Assembly (NCBI GenBank): GCA_036381495.1
Contig: DASVCS010000141.1
Coordinates: forward strand, 1 to 64,000
DNA length: 64,000 nt
Direction of reading: 5' to 3'
DNA from: DASVCS01 sp036381495
GTDB taxonomy: Bacteria; Gemmatimonadota; Gemmatimonadetes; Longimicrobiales; RSA9
Position numbers and translations under genes: made by a program. Below the pieces are notes generated by a model. It did not search any database. It worked only from the letters and a program-made list of their open reading frames with translations, and was not told the DNA's origin. Each line of letters opens with the position of its first letter. Position 1 is the first letter of the stretch. Below, in pieces: positions 10,304 through 18,918 of the stretch.

Positions 10304-11740
10304 ATGCTCCTGTTGATCGTCGCACTTCTGTTCGCCCTCGCGCTTTCTGCCCTCGCCTCCGCTGCGGAGCTGGCATACTTCTCTCTGGGCGATTCTCGCA
10401 TCCGTGCCCTCGCGGAGGCCGAGCGCCGCGGTAGTGCCGCGCTCGTCCAGCTCATCGAGCATCCCGAGCGGCTCCTGCTCCTGCTGCGCCTGATCGATGT
10501 GGGCGCCGATCTCGCTGCGGCGGGTCTCGGTGCCGCGCTGGGGTTCCAACTCGGTGGCGCGAATGGCATGGCGGTGGGACTGGTGGCCGCCGCGGCGTGC
10601 GTGGTTCTGTTCGGCGAGCTGGCTCCTTGGGGTCGGGCCGTGAGACGGCCGGCGGGCGTGGCGCTGGCCCTGGCGCCGGGGCTGCTCTTCTTCTCCCGTC
10701 TTCTGGGTCCGTTGCTCGGCGTGATCGAGCGGTTGAGCCGGACGGCGCCCGGCGCGCCGGCGGCGAGCGAAGCGGCGGCCGGCGAGGCCGGGGAGCCGAA
10801 TTCGCTCGAGTACGGCGAGGAACTCGGCGGGCACGAGCGACAGCTCATCGAGCGGGCGTTCCGCCTGGACGGGATCAAGGCGTGGGACATCATGACGCCG
10901 CGCGTGGACATCTTCGCGTGGCGGGATTCGCAACGTCTGGCGGAGATCGCGCCGCAGCTCTGGACCGTGCCGTACTCTCGCGTCCCGGTGTACGGGGAGA
11001 GCATCGACGACGTGACCGGCGTCCTCTACCTGCGCGATGCGTATCAGGCGCTGCTGGCGGGCCAGCGGGACGTCCCGCTCCGTGCGCTGGCCCGCGAGCC
11101 GCTGATCGTGCCGGGCTCGGTGCCGGTGATGAAGCTGTTGCGGGATTTCCAGAACCGGCGGATCCACCTGGCACTCGTCCTGGACGAGTACGGCGGTACG
11201 GATGGTCTGGTGACGCTGGAGGATGTGCTCGAGGAGCTGGTCGGCGAGATCGAGGACGAGACGGACGTCACCGAGGAGCCGATCCTCCGGGTCTCCCGCC
11301 ACGAGATCATCGCGGCGGGGGATGCGGACCTCCGCGAGGTCAACCACGTCTTCAACGCGTCGCTGCCGCAGCTCGAGCATCGATCGCTGAACGGCTTCCT
11401 GCTCGAGGAGTTCGGCCACGTCCCGGAGGCGGGCGAATCGCTCGAGCGGGACGGGATCGTGATCGAGGTGCTCGATGCCACGGAGACGCAAGTCCTGCGT
11501 GCGCGGCTCGAGCGCATCGTTGCGGCGGCGGAGTCGGAGCCGATGGTGGAGGAGGGCGAGTCCGCGGAGGCCGCTCGGCAAACGGCTCCGGCGGAGGCTC
11601 CGGCGGCCCCGGCCGCGGCCCCGGCGGCGGAGCCGGAGTCGGAATCGGCGGCTGTCGCGGCCGAAGGCACGCTGGTGCCAAGCGACGCGTCGCGCCGCCG
11701 CCGCTCCGGTTCGTCGAGTTCGCCTCGGATCCGGGCGTGA
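10304..11740 (+). CDS. CNNM/CorC-family membrane protein (DUF21-CBS-CorC)
   Basis: A 478-residue protein of the hemolysin C/CorC/CNNM group, linked to magnesium or cobalt transport. An N-terminal DUF21-like block with about four membrane helices (1-150) is followed by a paired CBS module (about 195-315, with the LDEYGGTDGLVTLEDVLEEL hallmark) and a CorC/HlyC transporter-associated domain (about 325-405). The last 70 residues are a low-complexity A/P/E-rich tail ending in an R/S-rich stretch, unlike relatives. It probably shares a transcript with moxR. Confidence 0.88.
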   Translation: MLLLIVALLFALALSALASAAELAYFSLGDSRIRALAEAERRGSAALVQLIEHPERLLLLLRLIDVGADLAAAGLGAALGFQLGGANGMAVGLVAAAACVVLFGELAPWGRAVRRPAGVALALAPGLLFFSRLLGPLLGVIERLSRTAPGAPAASEAAAGEAGEPNSLEYGEELGGHERQLIERAFRLDGIKAWDIMTPRVDIFAWRDSQRLAEIAPQLWTVPYSRVPVYGESIDDVTGVLYLRDAYQALLAGQRDVPLRALAREPLIVPGSVPVMKLLRDFQNRRIHLALVLDEYGGTDGLVTLEDVLEELVGEIEDETDVTEEPILRVSRHEIIAAGDADLREVNHVFNASLPQLEHRSLNGFLLEEFGHVPEAGESLERDGIVIEVLDATETQVLRARLERIVAAAESEPMVEEGESAEAARQTAPAEAPAAPAAAPAAEPESESAAVAAEGTLVPSDASRRRRSGSSSSPRIRA

Positions 11741-11998
11741 CCGGGCGGCGGGTTTCGCACCTGCCGCCGCCGGCCGGCCCGGCGCCACGTCGCCCGTCCA
11801 TCCGCTCCAGTGCAGCGGTCACCGCCTCCGGCGCGGAGTCGGTTGCGGCCCGGCGGTCATCCCGGCGGTCTTGGCAGTACGCGCGGCGGGCGTAATTTGG
11901 AATCGAGCGCGTTTGCCTCGGCCGCCGTCGGGTGTGGAGGCTGATCGGCGGGCGGGGTGATCGCAGTCGCAAGGATTCCGAGTCGTGAAGGAGAGGCC
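11741..11998. other. intergenic region before cytochrome b
   Basis: Contains the end of the low-complexity composition spilling over from the preceding gene and a GAAGGAGAGG ribosome binding site just before the next ATG. No promoter or terminator is clear. Confidence 0.35.
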
Positions 11999-13069
11999 AT
12001 GACGGATTCCATCGGTGTCGAGAGCAGGCCTCAAGAGGCGCCGGCGGTGGCGCGGCCCACGCGGGTGCGCGATGAGGCGGGCCCGGTAGAGGCGCGGTTG
12101 GCGTGGCACGCGCTGCGCTATCCGATCGCGCCTACGGCGAACCGTCTCCCCTACATGCTGGGGGGCCTCACCTTCTTCGGGCTCGTGCTCCTCGTGGTGA
12201 CGGGCGTGATCCTGGACCAGTACTACGATCCGAGCGCGACCGGCGCGCACGACAGCATCGTCTACATCATGACGCGGGTCCCGCTCGGCGACTGGCTGCG
12301 CGCGCTACACTACTGGGGCGCGAGCATCGTGCTGGCGAGCGTGTTGCTGCACCTGATCTGGGTGTTCTGGCGGCGAAGCTACACGCGGCCGCGCGAGGTG
12401 ACGTGGTGGACGGGCGTGGCGCTGTTGTCGCTGCTGTTCGCGCTCGCGTTCACCGGGACGGTCCTGCGCGCCGACCAAGAGGGTGGCGAAGCGCTGGCGC
12501 ACGCCATCGCCGGCGCGGAGCTGGTGGGCTCGGCAGGGGCCGTACTCACGCCCGAGTTCGCCCGCAGTACATCGCTGCTGGCGCGGCTGCACAACGCACA
12601 CGTGAGTCTGCTGCCGCTGATCATGGTGGCGCTGATCGGGCTGCACTTCTGGCTGATCCGCCACCTGGGGATCCACGCGCACGAGCCGAAGACGAGCACG
12701 TTCACCCATCACCTCCGTCGACTGACGGGGTACGGCCTTCTCGGGCTGGCCCTGCTCGGCGCGCTCGCCCTCGTGTTCCCTCCCGGCCTCGGGCACCCCG
12801 CGGTCTCCGGCGTCGAGGTCACGAAGCCGTTCTGGCCCTTCCTCTGGATCTACACGCTGGAGAACATCATGGGGATCGAAGGGATGGTCCTGGGTCCGGC
12901 CGTCCTCTTCGGATTCCTGCTCGTGGTCCCGCTCATTGACCGGCGTCACCGCGATGCGGGCGGCCGGCCGCGGTGGTTCTCCGGTCTGGCGACGCTGATG
13001 TTGGCGCTCTTTCTGGGCGCCCTGCTCTACGGCATCTTCGCTCCGAAGATGCAGCACCTCGGAATGTGA
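11999..13069 (+). CDS. di-heme cytochrome b, b6-type, without Rieske partner
   Basis: A 356-residue cytochrome b with eight or so membrane helices. Heme ligand pairs are H104/H118 and H201/H216. The second pair is 15 apart, as in chloroplast cytochrome b6 (LHTFVLP...FHFLMIR pattern) rather than 14 as in mitochondrial cytochrome b. The C-terminal part carries additional helices including a KPFWPFLWIYTLENIMGIEGM stretch. A quinol-oxidising bc complex would need a Rieske Fe-S protein and a c-type cytochrome, and neither is in this window; the next gene is a secreted protein of unknown role. Start chosen at the ATG after GAAGGAGAGG. Confidence 0.85.
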   Translation: MTDSIGVESRPQEAPAVARPTRVRDEAGPVEARLAWHALRYPIAPTANRLPYMLGGLTFFGLVLLVVTGVILDQYYDPSATGAHDSIVYIMTRVPLGDWLRALHYWGASIVLASVLLHLIWVFWRRSYTRPREVTWWTGVALLSLLFALAFTGTVLRADQEGGEALAHAIAGAELVGSAGAVLTPEFARSTSLLARLHNAHVSLLPLIMVALIGLHFWLIRHLGIHAHEPKTSTFTHHLRRLTGYGLLGLALLGALALVFPPGLGHPAVSGVEVTKPFWPFLWIYTLENIMGIEGMVLGPAVLFGFLLVVPLIDRRHRDAGGRPRWFSGLATLMLALFLGALLYGIFAPKMQHLGM

Positions 13070-13083
13070 GGGGAGGTGAGCCG

Positions 13084-13623
13084 ATGAAACGCAATCTGCT
13101 CTTCGCACTGGCGCTGCTGGTCGGAACCGGCGCCCCGGCGCTGGCGCACGACCACGAAGAGGGCGTGATCCGGCTCGGCGCGAAGGAAGTGCGCACGGGC
13201 AGCGCGCTGGCGATCCGGGGCGAGAAGCTGCCCAAGCGCGCCACCCTGCGGCTCGAGCTGCGCGGCACGCTCGAGACGTTCGCGCTCGGGACGGTGAAGA
13301 CGGACACCGCGGGTGCGTTCACGGCGCATCCCGTGCTCCCCGCGGAGGCGGGGGCCGGGCACTACACCGTGATCGCGCTGGCGTCCGATGGCGACGTGGT
13401 CGGCCGGGCGGAACTGGCGGTCATCGCGGCGCCGGCCGAGACGGCCGGGCACGAGGCGGATCACGGCCATACCCACGCGGCCGAGACGGCGGCGCCCCGC
13501 GCCACCGATGAGATGATGGCGCTCCCGGTGAGCCGGAGCCCGGCCGAATGGTTCGCGATCCTCGCGATCCTGTCGGGCGCTTTCGGAGGCGGGCTCGTAC
13601 TGCTCCGCGGCCGCGGCGCTTGA
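13084..13623 (+). CDS. secreted Ig-like/CopC-like protein with C-terminal anchor
   Basis: A 179-residue envelope protein: signal peptide (1-21, ending APALA), a beta-rich domain (about 25-120), a histidine-rich linker (HEADHGHTH, about 122-130), and a C-terminal membrane helix (about 155-175) ending LRGRGA. The fold pattern recalls CopC- or bacterial Ig-like domains that sit in metal-related membrane proteins. It begins 14 nt after cytochrome b behind a GGGGAGG site and is surely co-transcribed. The His-rich linker suggests metal binding, but no function is established. Confidence 0.7.
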   Translation: MKRNLLFALALLVGTGAPALAHDHEEGVIRLGAKEVRTGSALAIRGEKLPKRATLRLELRGTLETFALGTVKTDTAGAFTAHPVLPAEAGAGHYTVIALASDGDVVGRAELAVIAAPAETAGHEADHGHTHAAETAAPRATDEMMALPVSRSPAEWFAILAILSGAFGGGLVLLRGRGA

Positions 13624-13658
13624 GCCGCCGCCCTCGCGAGTGTACTGCGGGTGCGGGC

Positions 13659-15032
13659 GTGCCGCGTGCCGCCCTCACCCTCCTCCTCCTGGTCGCGTCC
13701 GCTGCGCCTGCGCGCGGCCAGGGACATCCTCCCCGCCATCCCGGTGGGCGACCCGTGGCCGAAGACTCGATGCGGGCCGGGATGATGCACGGTGCGATGC
13801 TGCCCGGACCGTTGGATCTCCCGGCGACGCGGGAGGGTTCGGGGACGACGTGGCTCCCGGACTTCTCGCCGATGCACGCACTGCACGCCATGGCGGGGCG
13901 CTGGGAGTTCATGCTGCACGGGAACGTCTTCATCTACGGCATCGCCGAAGGGAGCGAGCGGGGGGATGAGGACGTCGGCAGCATCAACTGGTTCATGGGG
14001 ATGGCGCGGCGGCGGCTCTTGGGCGGGGTGTTGGAGCTACGGGCGATGCTCTCGGCCGAGCCGGTCACGGTGGGTGAGTGCGGGTACCCGGACCTGCTGG
14101 CGACGGGTGAGTTCTGCGACGACCTCGGCCTGCTGCACGACCGGCAACACCCGCACGACCTTTTCATGGAGCTGGCGGCGCTGTACGAGCGGGAGCTCGC
14201 CGACGATGTGGCGTTCGAGCTCTACGGCGGCCCTGTCGGCGAGCCGGCGCTGGGCCCGACGGCGTACCCGCACCGGCCGAGTGCGCTGCCGGACCCGTTC
14301 GCGCCGATCACGCACCACTGGTTCGACGCCACGCACATCAGCTTCGGCGTGGTCACGGCGGGTCTCTACGGCAGGCGGTGGAAGCTGGAGGGTTCACTCT
14401 TCAACGGGAGGGAGCCCGACGACGACCGCTTCGACCTCGACCTGGCTCCGCTGGATTCCTATTCGGGCCGACTCTGGGTTCTGCCGAACGAGCGCTGGGC
14501 GCTCCAGCTCTCGGCGGGTCACCTCGAAGAGGCGGAGATCCAGGAGTTCGGCGGTGCCCGCGAGGATGTCGACCGCTTGACCGCTTCCGCCACCTACCAC
14601 CGCCCGGTCGGTCGCCAGGGCATCTGGGCCAGCACCGTGGCCGTGGGCCGCAACATCGAGGAGGGAGAAGGGACCGGCGCGCTGCTGGTGGAGACCAGCG
14701 TGATGCCGGATTCGAAGAACATCGTGTTCGGGCGCGGCGAGGTGGTCGGGAAAACGGGAGACGACCTGGCGCTCGATGTCGCGGCGCTCGAAGACGAGGT
14801 CTTCACGGTCGGGAAGCTCGCGGTGGGCTACGTGAGGCAGTTCGGTCCGTTCGCGGATCTGGTCCCCGGGCTGGGCGCGAGCGTTGCGCTGAGCTTCGTC
14901 GGGGACGCGCTGGAGGCGTTTTACGGCGAGCGGCTGGCCGTGGGTTGGTCGATCTTCCTGAGCGTGCATCCGGCGGCGATGGCGATGGCGGAGCCGACGG
15001 CGCCGGCGCCGCACGGGCACCCGCAGCACTGA
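13659..15032 (+). CDS. outer-membrane beta-barrel-like protein of metal-associated family
   Basis: A 457-residue secreted protein. A GTG start gives a signal peptide VPRAALTLLLLVASAAPARG; the frame is open upstream but there it overlaps the previous gene. The body has alternating hydrophobic strands and many aromatic residues, typical of a barrel, and ends in a short H/P tail (PHGHPQH). The blocks QHPHDLFMEL, PVGEPALGPTAYPHRPSA and SLFNGREPDDDRFDLDLAP belong to an uncharacterised family that I recall near copper or heavy-metal resistance genes. The start lacks a good ribosome binding site and is uncertain. Confidence 0.7.
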   Translation: MPRAALTLLLLVASAAPARGQGHPPRHPGGRPVAEDSMRAGMMHGAMLPGPLDLPATREGSGTTWLPDFSPMHALHAMAGRWEFMLHGNVFIYGIAEGSERGDEDVGSINWFMGMARRRLLGGVLELRAMLSAEPVTVGECGYPDLLATGEFCDDLGLLHDRQHPHDLFMELAALYERELADDVAFELYGGPVGEPALGPTAYPHRPSALPDPFAPITHHWFDATHISFGVVTAGLYGRRWKLEGSLFNGREPDDDRFDLDLAPLDSYSGRLWVLPNERWALQLSAGHLEEAEIQEFGGAREDVDRLTASATYHRPVGRQGIWASTVAVGRNIEEGEGTGALLVETSVMPDSKNIVFGRGEVVGKTGDDLALDVAALEDEVFTVGKLAVGYVRQFGPFADLVPGLGASVALSFVGDALEAFYGERLAVGWSIFLSVHPAAMAMAEPTAPAPHGHPQH

Positions 15033-15080
15033 CGCGGTGGGCGCGGCCGGCGACCTTCACCACCCTGGCAGGTACGGACG

Positions 15081-15836
15081 ATGACCTATCTCGCGATCGC
15101 ACTGGCGGCGTTCGTGTCGTGGATCGTGAGCACGGTCGGCGGTGGCGGCGGCGCGCTGTTGTTGGTCCCGGCCGTCGGCTTCCTGGTCGGTGCGCAGGCG
15201 GTCGCGCCCGTGGTGACGCTCGCCAGCCTGGCGGGCGGCCTTTCGAGGAGCGCGCTGTTCTGGCGAAGCATCGACTGGCGGATCGTCCGCTGGTACCTGC
15301 CGGGCGCGATCGTCGGCGCGGTCGCGGGTGCGTCGGCGTTCACGGCCGCGCGTGCCGAGTGGCTCCAGATCATTGTCGGGCTGTTCCTGATCAGCACGGT
15401 CTGGCAGTATCGGTTCGGCAAGAGGGCGCGGGCGTTTCGCGTCCGACTCTGGTGGTTCCTCCCCGCCGGGCTGGTGGTCTCCTTCTTCTCGGGCCTCATC
15501 GGCGCGACCGGTCCCGTGTTGAACCCGCTGTACCTGAACATCGGGGTGGTGAAGGAGGAGATGATCGGGACGAAGACCGTGAGTTCGCTCGTCATGCACG
15601 TGATCAAGTTGGGGACGTACACGGCGTTGGGCGCGCTCACGGGCCGGCTCTTCCTCTACGGCGCGGTCGCGGGCGTGGCAGCGGCCGCGGCGAGCTGGGT
15701 CGGCCGGCGGGTGCTGGGGAGGATCACCGAGGAGCGGTTCCGCCAAGTGGTCATCGCGGTCATGGTGGTGAGCGGGATTGCGATGGTTTGGGGGCAGAGG
15801 GAGGTGGTGGTTGGGTTCGTGGTGGGGAACGGCTGA
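15081..15836 (+). CDS. TauE/SafE-family permease
   Basis: A 251-residue integral membrane protein with about eight helices and the repeated small-residue loops of TauE/SafE permeases (GGGGGALLLVPA near the start, GLIGATGPVLNPLYL in the middle). Members move sulfite, sulfoacetate or other small anions; the substrate here is unknown. It follows the barrel gene by 48 nt and closes the cytochrome b cluster, whose other members suggest metal or redox stress rather than taurine use. Confidence 0.85.
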   Translation: MTYLAIALAAFVSWIVSTVGGGGGALLLVPAVGFLVGAQAVAPVVTLASLAGGLSRSALFWRSIDWRIVRWYLPGAIVGAVAGASAFTAARAEWLQIIVGLFLISTVWQYRFGKRARAFRVRLWWFLPAGLVVSFFSGLIGATGPVLNPLYLNIGVVKEEMIGTKTVSSLVMHVIKLGTYTALGALTGRLFLYGAVAGVAAAAASWVGRRVLGRITEERFRQVVIAVMVVSGIAMVWGQREVVVGFVVGNG

Positions 15837-15837
15837 G

Positions 15838-15908
15838 ATCGGGCTGGGCATCGGTGCGGGAACGGGAGCGGGAGCGGGAACGTTTACGTTTACGGGAGCG
15901 GAGGCAAC
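15838..15908 (+). repeat. G-rich hexamer tract with CGTTTA repeat
   Basis: Directly after the permease stop: GGGCTG, then GGGAGC/GGGAAC hexamers, then two copies of CGTTTA. Nearly the same GGGAGC-CGTTTA-CGTTTA order returns at 63676-63700. It lies between two convergent genes. Confidence 0.6.
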
Positions 15909-15979
15909 GTGCGGAGGCACGCACGCGCTCGCGCACGCTCACAGCGAGGGGGCGGGGGGCGGCGGGGCTCAGGTCTCGA

Positions 15980-17032
15980 TCAGTCGAGCGTGGTGGCGAC
16001 GACCATGGCCGCTTCGTTGATCGCGAGGTAGAGCCGGTGCCGGGTGGTGTCGATGGCCAGCGCATCGATTCCGGGCAGTCCGGGGAGGACGATGCGGCGC
16101 TCGATGTCGCCGTCCGTGCGGTCGAAGACGAGGATGACGCCATCAGGGGAATCGCCGACATCGAGGGCGAGCCAGAGGTCGCCGTGCACCTCGGTGCCAT
16201 CCGCGACGTAGCGTAGCGGGTGGAAGACCGCCGGGTTCTTCTCTTCCTGGTTCTTGCGGACGAACTCGGCGCGGACGGCATCGAGGACGGGGTCATCGAG
16301 GTGCCGCGTCCAGAGGAGGCGGCCATCGGCCGCGTAGCGGTGCAGTCGGGGTTCGGCGTAGAAGGCGAGCCAGAGGGATCCGTCGTCGCCCCAGACGGGG
16401 AGCGCGTCGTTGCGGAACTCGTCGGGGACCACGCCGCGCCGGCTGCGTTCCTTGATGCTGGTGAAATCGAAGCCGGTGGCCGGCGGGACGATGGGGGTGC
16501 CGAAGGTCGCGGCGCGCGTTCCGTCGGCATCGAAGATGGCGACCAGGGCGCTGTCGCGGCCTCCTGTGGCGGCCGCGAGGTCGCCCCGGTCATTCAGCGT
16601 GATGCCGCCGGCGGTGAATCCGACGCTGACGGGGTAGCCGCGCCGGAAGCGGCCGTCCGCGTCGAACACCTGCACCCGTGCGTTGCGCCGGTCGTAGACC
16701 CACACGGTGTCGCCGGCGATGGCGAGCGCCATCGGAGCGAGGAATTCCCCGGGTCCCGAGCCTTCCCTGCCGAACGATCCGGCCTCCGTGCCATCCGGCC
16801 CGATGGCGAGCACGCGCTGGAGGCGGAGATCCGAGAGGTAGAGCCGGCCATCGGATCGGACCGCCAGGTCGCCGACCGCACCGATCCGTGCCGACGCGGT
16901 GGTGATGACCGTATCGGTCACGACGAGCGTATCCACGGCGACGGTTCGTTCGGCCTGATCCGTGGCGGCGCACGCGCCAGCGGCGCCGAGGCCGATGGTC
17001 AACAGACCCACCGCCAAGCGATTCGGTGACAT
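15980..17032 (-). CDS. six-bladed beta-propeller lipoprotein
   Basis: A 350-residue secreted NHL/6-bladed propeller. The signal peptide ends in a near-canonical lipobox (LGAAGAC). Blades are evident as repeated motifs of the type RLYLSDLRLQRVLAIGPDG and VWVYDRRNARVQVFDADG. Such proteins often serve as periplasmic binding or sensing scaffolds; no catalytic residues are apparent. It resembles the propeller at 52730-53848 (both carry a GxxGxGPGE turn), suggesting paralogues. The ATG was chosen because the lipoprotein signal begins there. Confidence 0.8.
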   Translation of the reverse strand: MSPNRLAVGLLTIGLGAAGACAATDQAERTVAVDTLVVTDTVITTASARIGAVGDLAVRSDGRLYLSDLRLQRVLAIGPDGTEAGSFGREGSGPGEFLAPMALAIAGDTVWVYDRRNARVQVFDADGRFRRGYPVSVGFTAGGITLNDRGDLAAATGGRDSALVAIFDADGTRAATFGTPIVPPATGFDFTSIKERSRRGVVPDEFRNDALPVWGDDGSLWLAFYAEPRLHRYAADGRLLWTRHLDDPVLDAVRAEFVRKNQEEKNPAVFHPLRYVADGTEVHGDLWLALDVGDSPDGVILVFDRTDGDIERRIVLPGLPGIDALAIDTTRHRLYLAINEAAMVVATTLD

Positions 17033-17249
17033 GGGCGGCCTCACTGGTGATGGATGGGACGGTCGTGGGAGGCGGTCCGGCCCCGTGATCACATGAATAC
17101 TGAGATGCCGGCATCGACGGAAAGGTTGCGTCGCGCGCGCGTCCGCGGCCCTTCCCGCCTGCCGTCGTCCGGGGTGCCGCTCGGGCTTCGCGATGCCGTC
17201 GCGGCCGCCCGCCCGATCGACGCCGTCGCGGCCGCGCGACTCGCGAGCG

Positions 17250-17279
17250 TGAGCGGACGGACGGCGGTCCGTCCGCTCA
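17250..17279 (-). terminator. hairpin overlapping a stop codon
   Basis: A perfect 13-bp stem (TGAGCGGACGGAC paired with GTCCGTCCGCTCA) with a GGCG loop. The stem includes the stop codon of the leftward gene. There is no T-run, so it may act in factor-dependent termination or mRNA 3'-end protection. Confidence 0.5.
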
Positions 17280-18806
17280 GCCCGTGCCCTCCTCCACGCC
17301 GCACCCCTCCCGCCGCCGGGTATCGGTGATCTGGATGACCTTCCAACCGTCGTCGGTGCGGGCGAGCTGGAAGGCGTCCACGCCGCAGTGGCTGAAGCGT
17401 CCGCCGGGGTAGAATCGGTAGAAGGCCCAGACCGTGGCGAGGTTGCCGTCGATGCGGATCTCGGGCTCGTAGATGCGTTCATCGAGTTCCTCCTGTGCGC
17501 CGCCCACGGCCTGGAGGAAGCGGTCGATCGGGGTCTCGCCGACAACGGTCCGCCCCTGTCGCGTCGCGGCGGTCATGAGCCGGACCGAGGGGTGGAAGGT
17601 GGAGCGCATCATGGCGGTGTCGCGCGCCCGCATCCCGTCGAAGAGCCGGCGGATGACGGCGAGCACGGCCTCCCGATCCGAGGCGCGCGCGGTCGTGCCG
17701 GCGAACGCGCCCTGCCAGCGGGCAATGCGTCCGCCGGGCCCGGCGGCCCAGCCGGCGCGCGGCCCGGCAAAGGCGATCGTGTTGTAGCCGAGCGTGTCGA
17801 TCGCGGTCCAGCTCCGGCCATCATCGACCGAGTAGCCGGTCCCGGACGGGCCGGCGGCGACCAGAGTGGGCGTGGGCGCGCCGGGGACGTAGGCCACGCC
17901 GTAGCGCACCCCCGGGGGCGCGGCGCTCGCGACGAGCTGCCAGGTCCGGCCGCCGTCGTCCGTCCGCAGCACGTTCAGGCCGCCGCCGGTCCGGTCCTGA
18001 TAGTCGCCGCCGACGGCCACGCCGTGGAGCGTGTCACGGAACGCGATGCCGAAGATCCCGGCGGTCGCGCCACCCGGCAGCGGCGTCTCGGCAGCGGTCC
18101 AGGTGCGGCCGCCGTCGCTGGAACGGAGGACGCGCGCGACGCGCCCGCCGCCGGTTCCGATCCAGACGTGGCGGCTGCCGGCGACCGCGATGCCCGTGCC
18201 GCTGGCCGCGAAGCCGGCCTCGCCCTCGAGCGGCGGCGGGATGTCCGCGCGCGGCACCTCGCGCCAGTGTTCGCCGCCGTCGTCGGTCGTCACGATCAGG
18301 AACGCGCCGTCGACCGGGTCACTGAACGCGACGCCGCGCTCGGCGTCCCAGAACGCCATTCCGTCGAAGAAGACGCCCGCCTTGCGCTGCCGGTACTGGA
18401 GCGTCCAGTGCTCGCCGCCATCCGTGGTCCGGTAGATCCGCGCCTCGCCGCCCTCGAAGCTGGTGCCGAGCAGGTAGGCGGACCGTGCGTCGACGGCGTG
18501 CGCATCGATGAAGAAGAGCGACGCCGCGCCGGGGACGGTGTCGGCCGTCCACGTGCGCCCGCCGTCCGTGGTGCGCGCGAACACGCCGCCGCGCCCGCCG
18601 GCCCAGGCCACGTCCGCGCCGGCGGCCGAGAGCCCCCGGAACTCGGCGGCCGTCCCGCTCTGCTGTGGAGTCCAAGCGGGCATCTGCCCGTAAGCCATCG
18701 TCGGGGCGCTGGCCGTGCTCGCGGCCGCGGCGGCGATCGCGGCGAGGGCCGTCACCAGCGGCCGCGGGCGTGGGCGCAAGAACGCGGAAACGAAGACGAG
18801 CGACAT
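17277..18806 (-). CDS. secreted BNR/YCF48-like propeller fused to SnoaL-like domain
   Basis: A 509-residue secreted protein. A signal peptide (1-40) is followed by a sortilin/BNR-type propeller (about 45-370) with repeated Asp-box-like motifs (TTDGGRTW, TTDGGEHW, SSDGGRTW, TDDGGRTW) as in YCF48/HCF136 photosystem assembly factors and related exoproteins. The last 125 residues (after TTARASDREAVLAVI) form an NTF2/SnoaL-like domain of the DUF4440 type (RRLFDGMRARDTAMMRSTFHP, then VWAFYRFYPGG and FQLARTDDGWKVIQITDTRR). This fusion is uncommon; role unknown. Confidence 0.82.
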   Translation of the reverse strand: MSLVFVSAFLRPRPRPLVTALAAIAAAAASTASAPTMAYGQMPAWTPQQSGTAAEFRGLSAAGADVAWAGGRGGVFARTTDGGRTWTADTVPGAASLFFIDAHAVDARSAYLLGTSFEGGEARIYRTTDGGEHWTLQYRQRKAGVFFDGMAFWDAERGVAFSDPVDGAFLIVTTDDGGEHWREVPRADIPPPLEGEAGFAASGTGIAVAGSRHVWIGTGGGRVARVLRSSDGGRTWTAAETPLPGGATAGIFGIAFRDTLHGVAVGGDYQDRTGGGLNVLRTDDGGRTWQLVASAAPPGVRYGVAYVPGAPTPTLVAAGPSGTGYSVDDGRSWTAIDTLGYNTIAFAGPRAGWAAGPGGRIARWQGAFAGTTARASDREAVLAVIRRLFDGMRARDTAMMRSTFHPSVRLMTAATRQGRTVVGETPIDRFLQAVGGAQEELDERIYEPEIRIDGNLATVWAFYRFYPGGRFSHCGVDAFQLARTDDGWKVIQITDTRRREGCGVEEGTG

Positions 18807-18918
18807 CACCGACCTCCGGGAAGTGGACCGTTCCGGCGAGCGCGCCGGAAGGGCATGCGGGGAGGATGGGGGCGTCCGGGCGCTCCGGCAAGGGTGGACG
18901 CGCGGAAGCGGTCGCGCG

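Noticed and set aside
11999..13069. Part of a complete cytochrome bc1 or b6f operon
   Set aside because: No Rieske protein, cytochrome c1 or cytochrome f gene lies within the window on either side.
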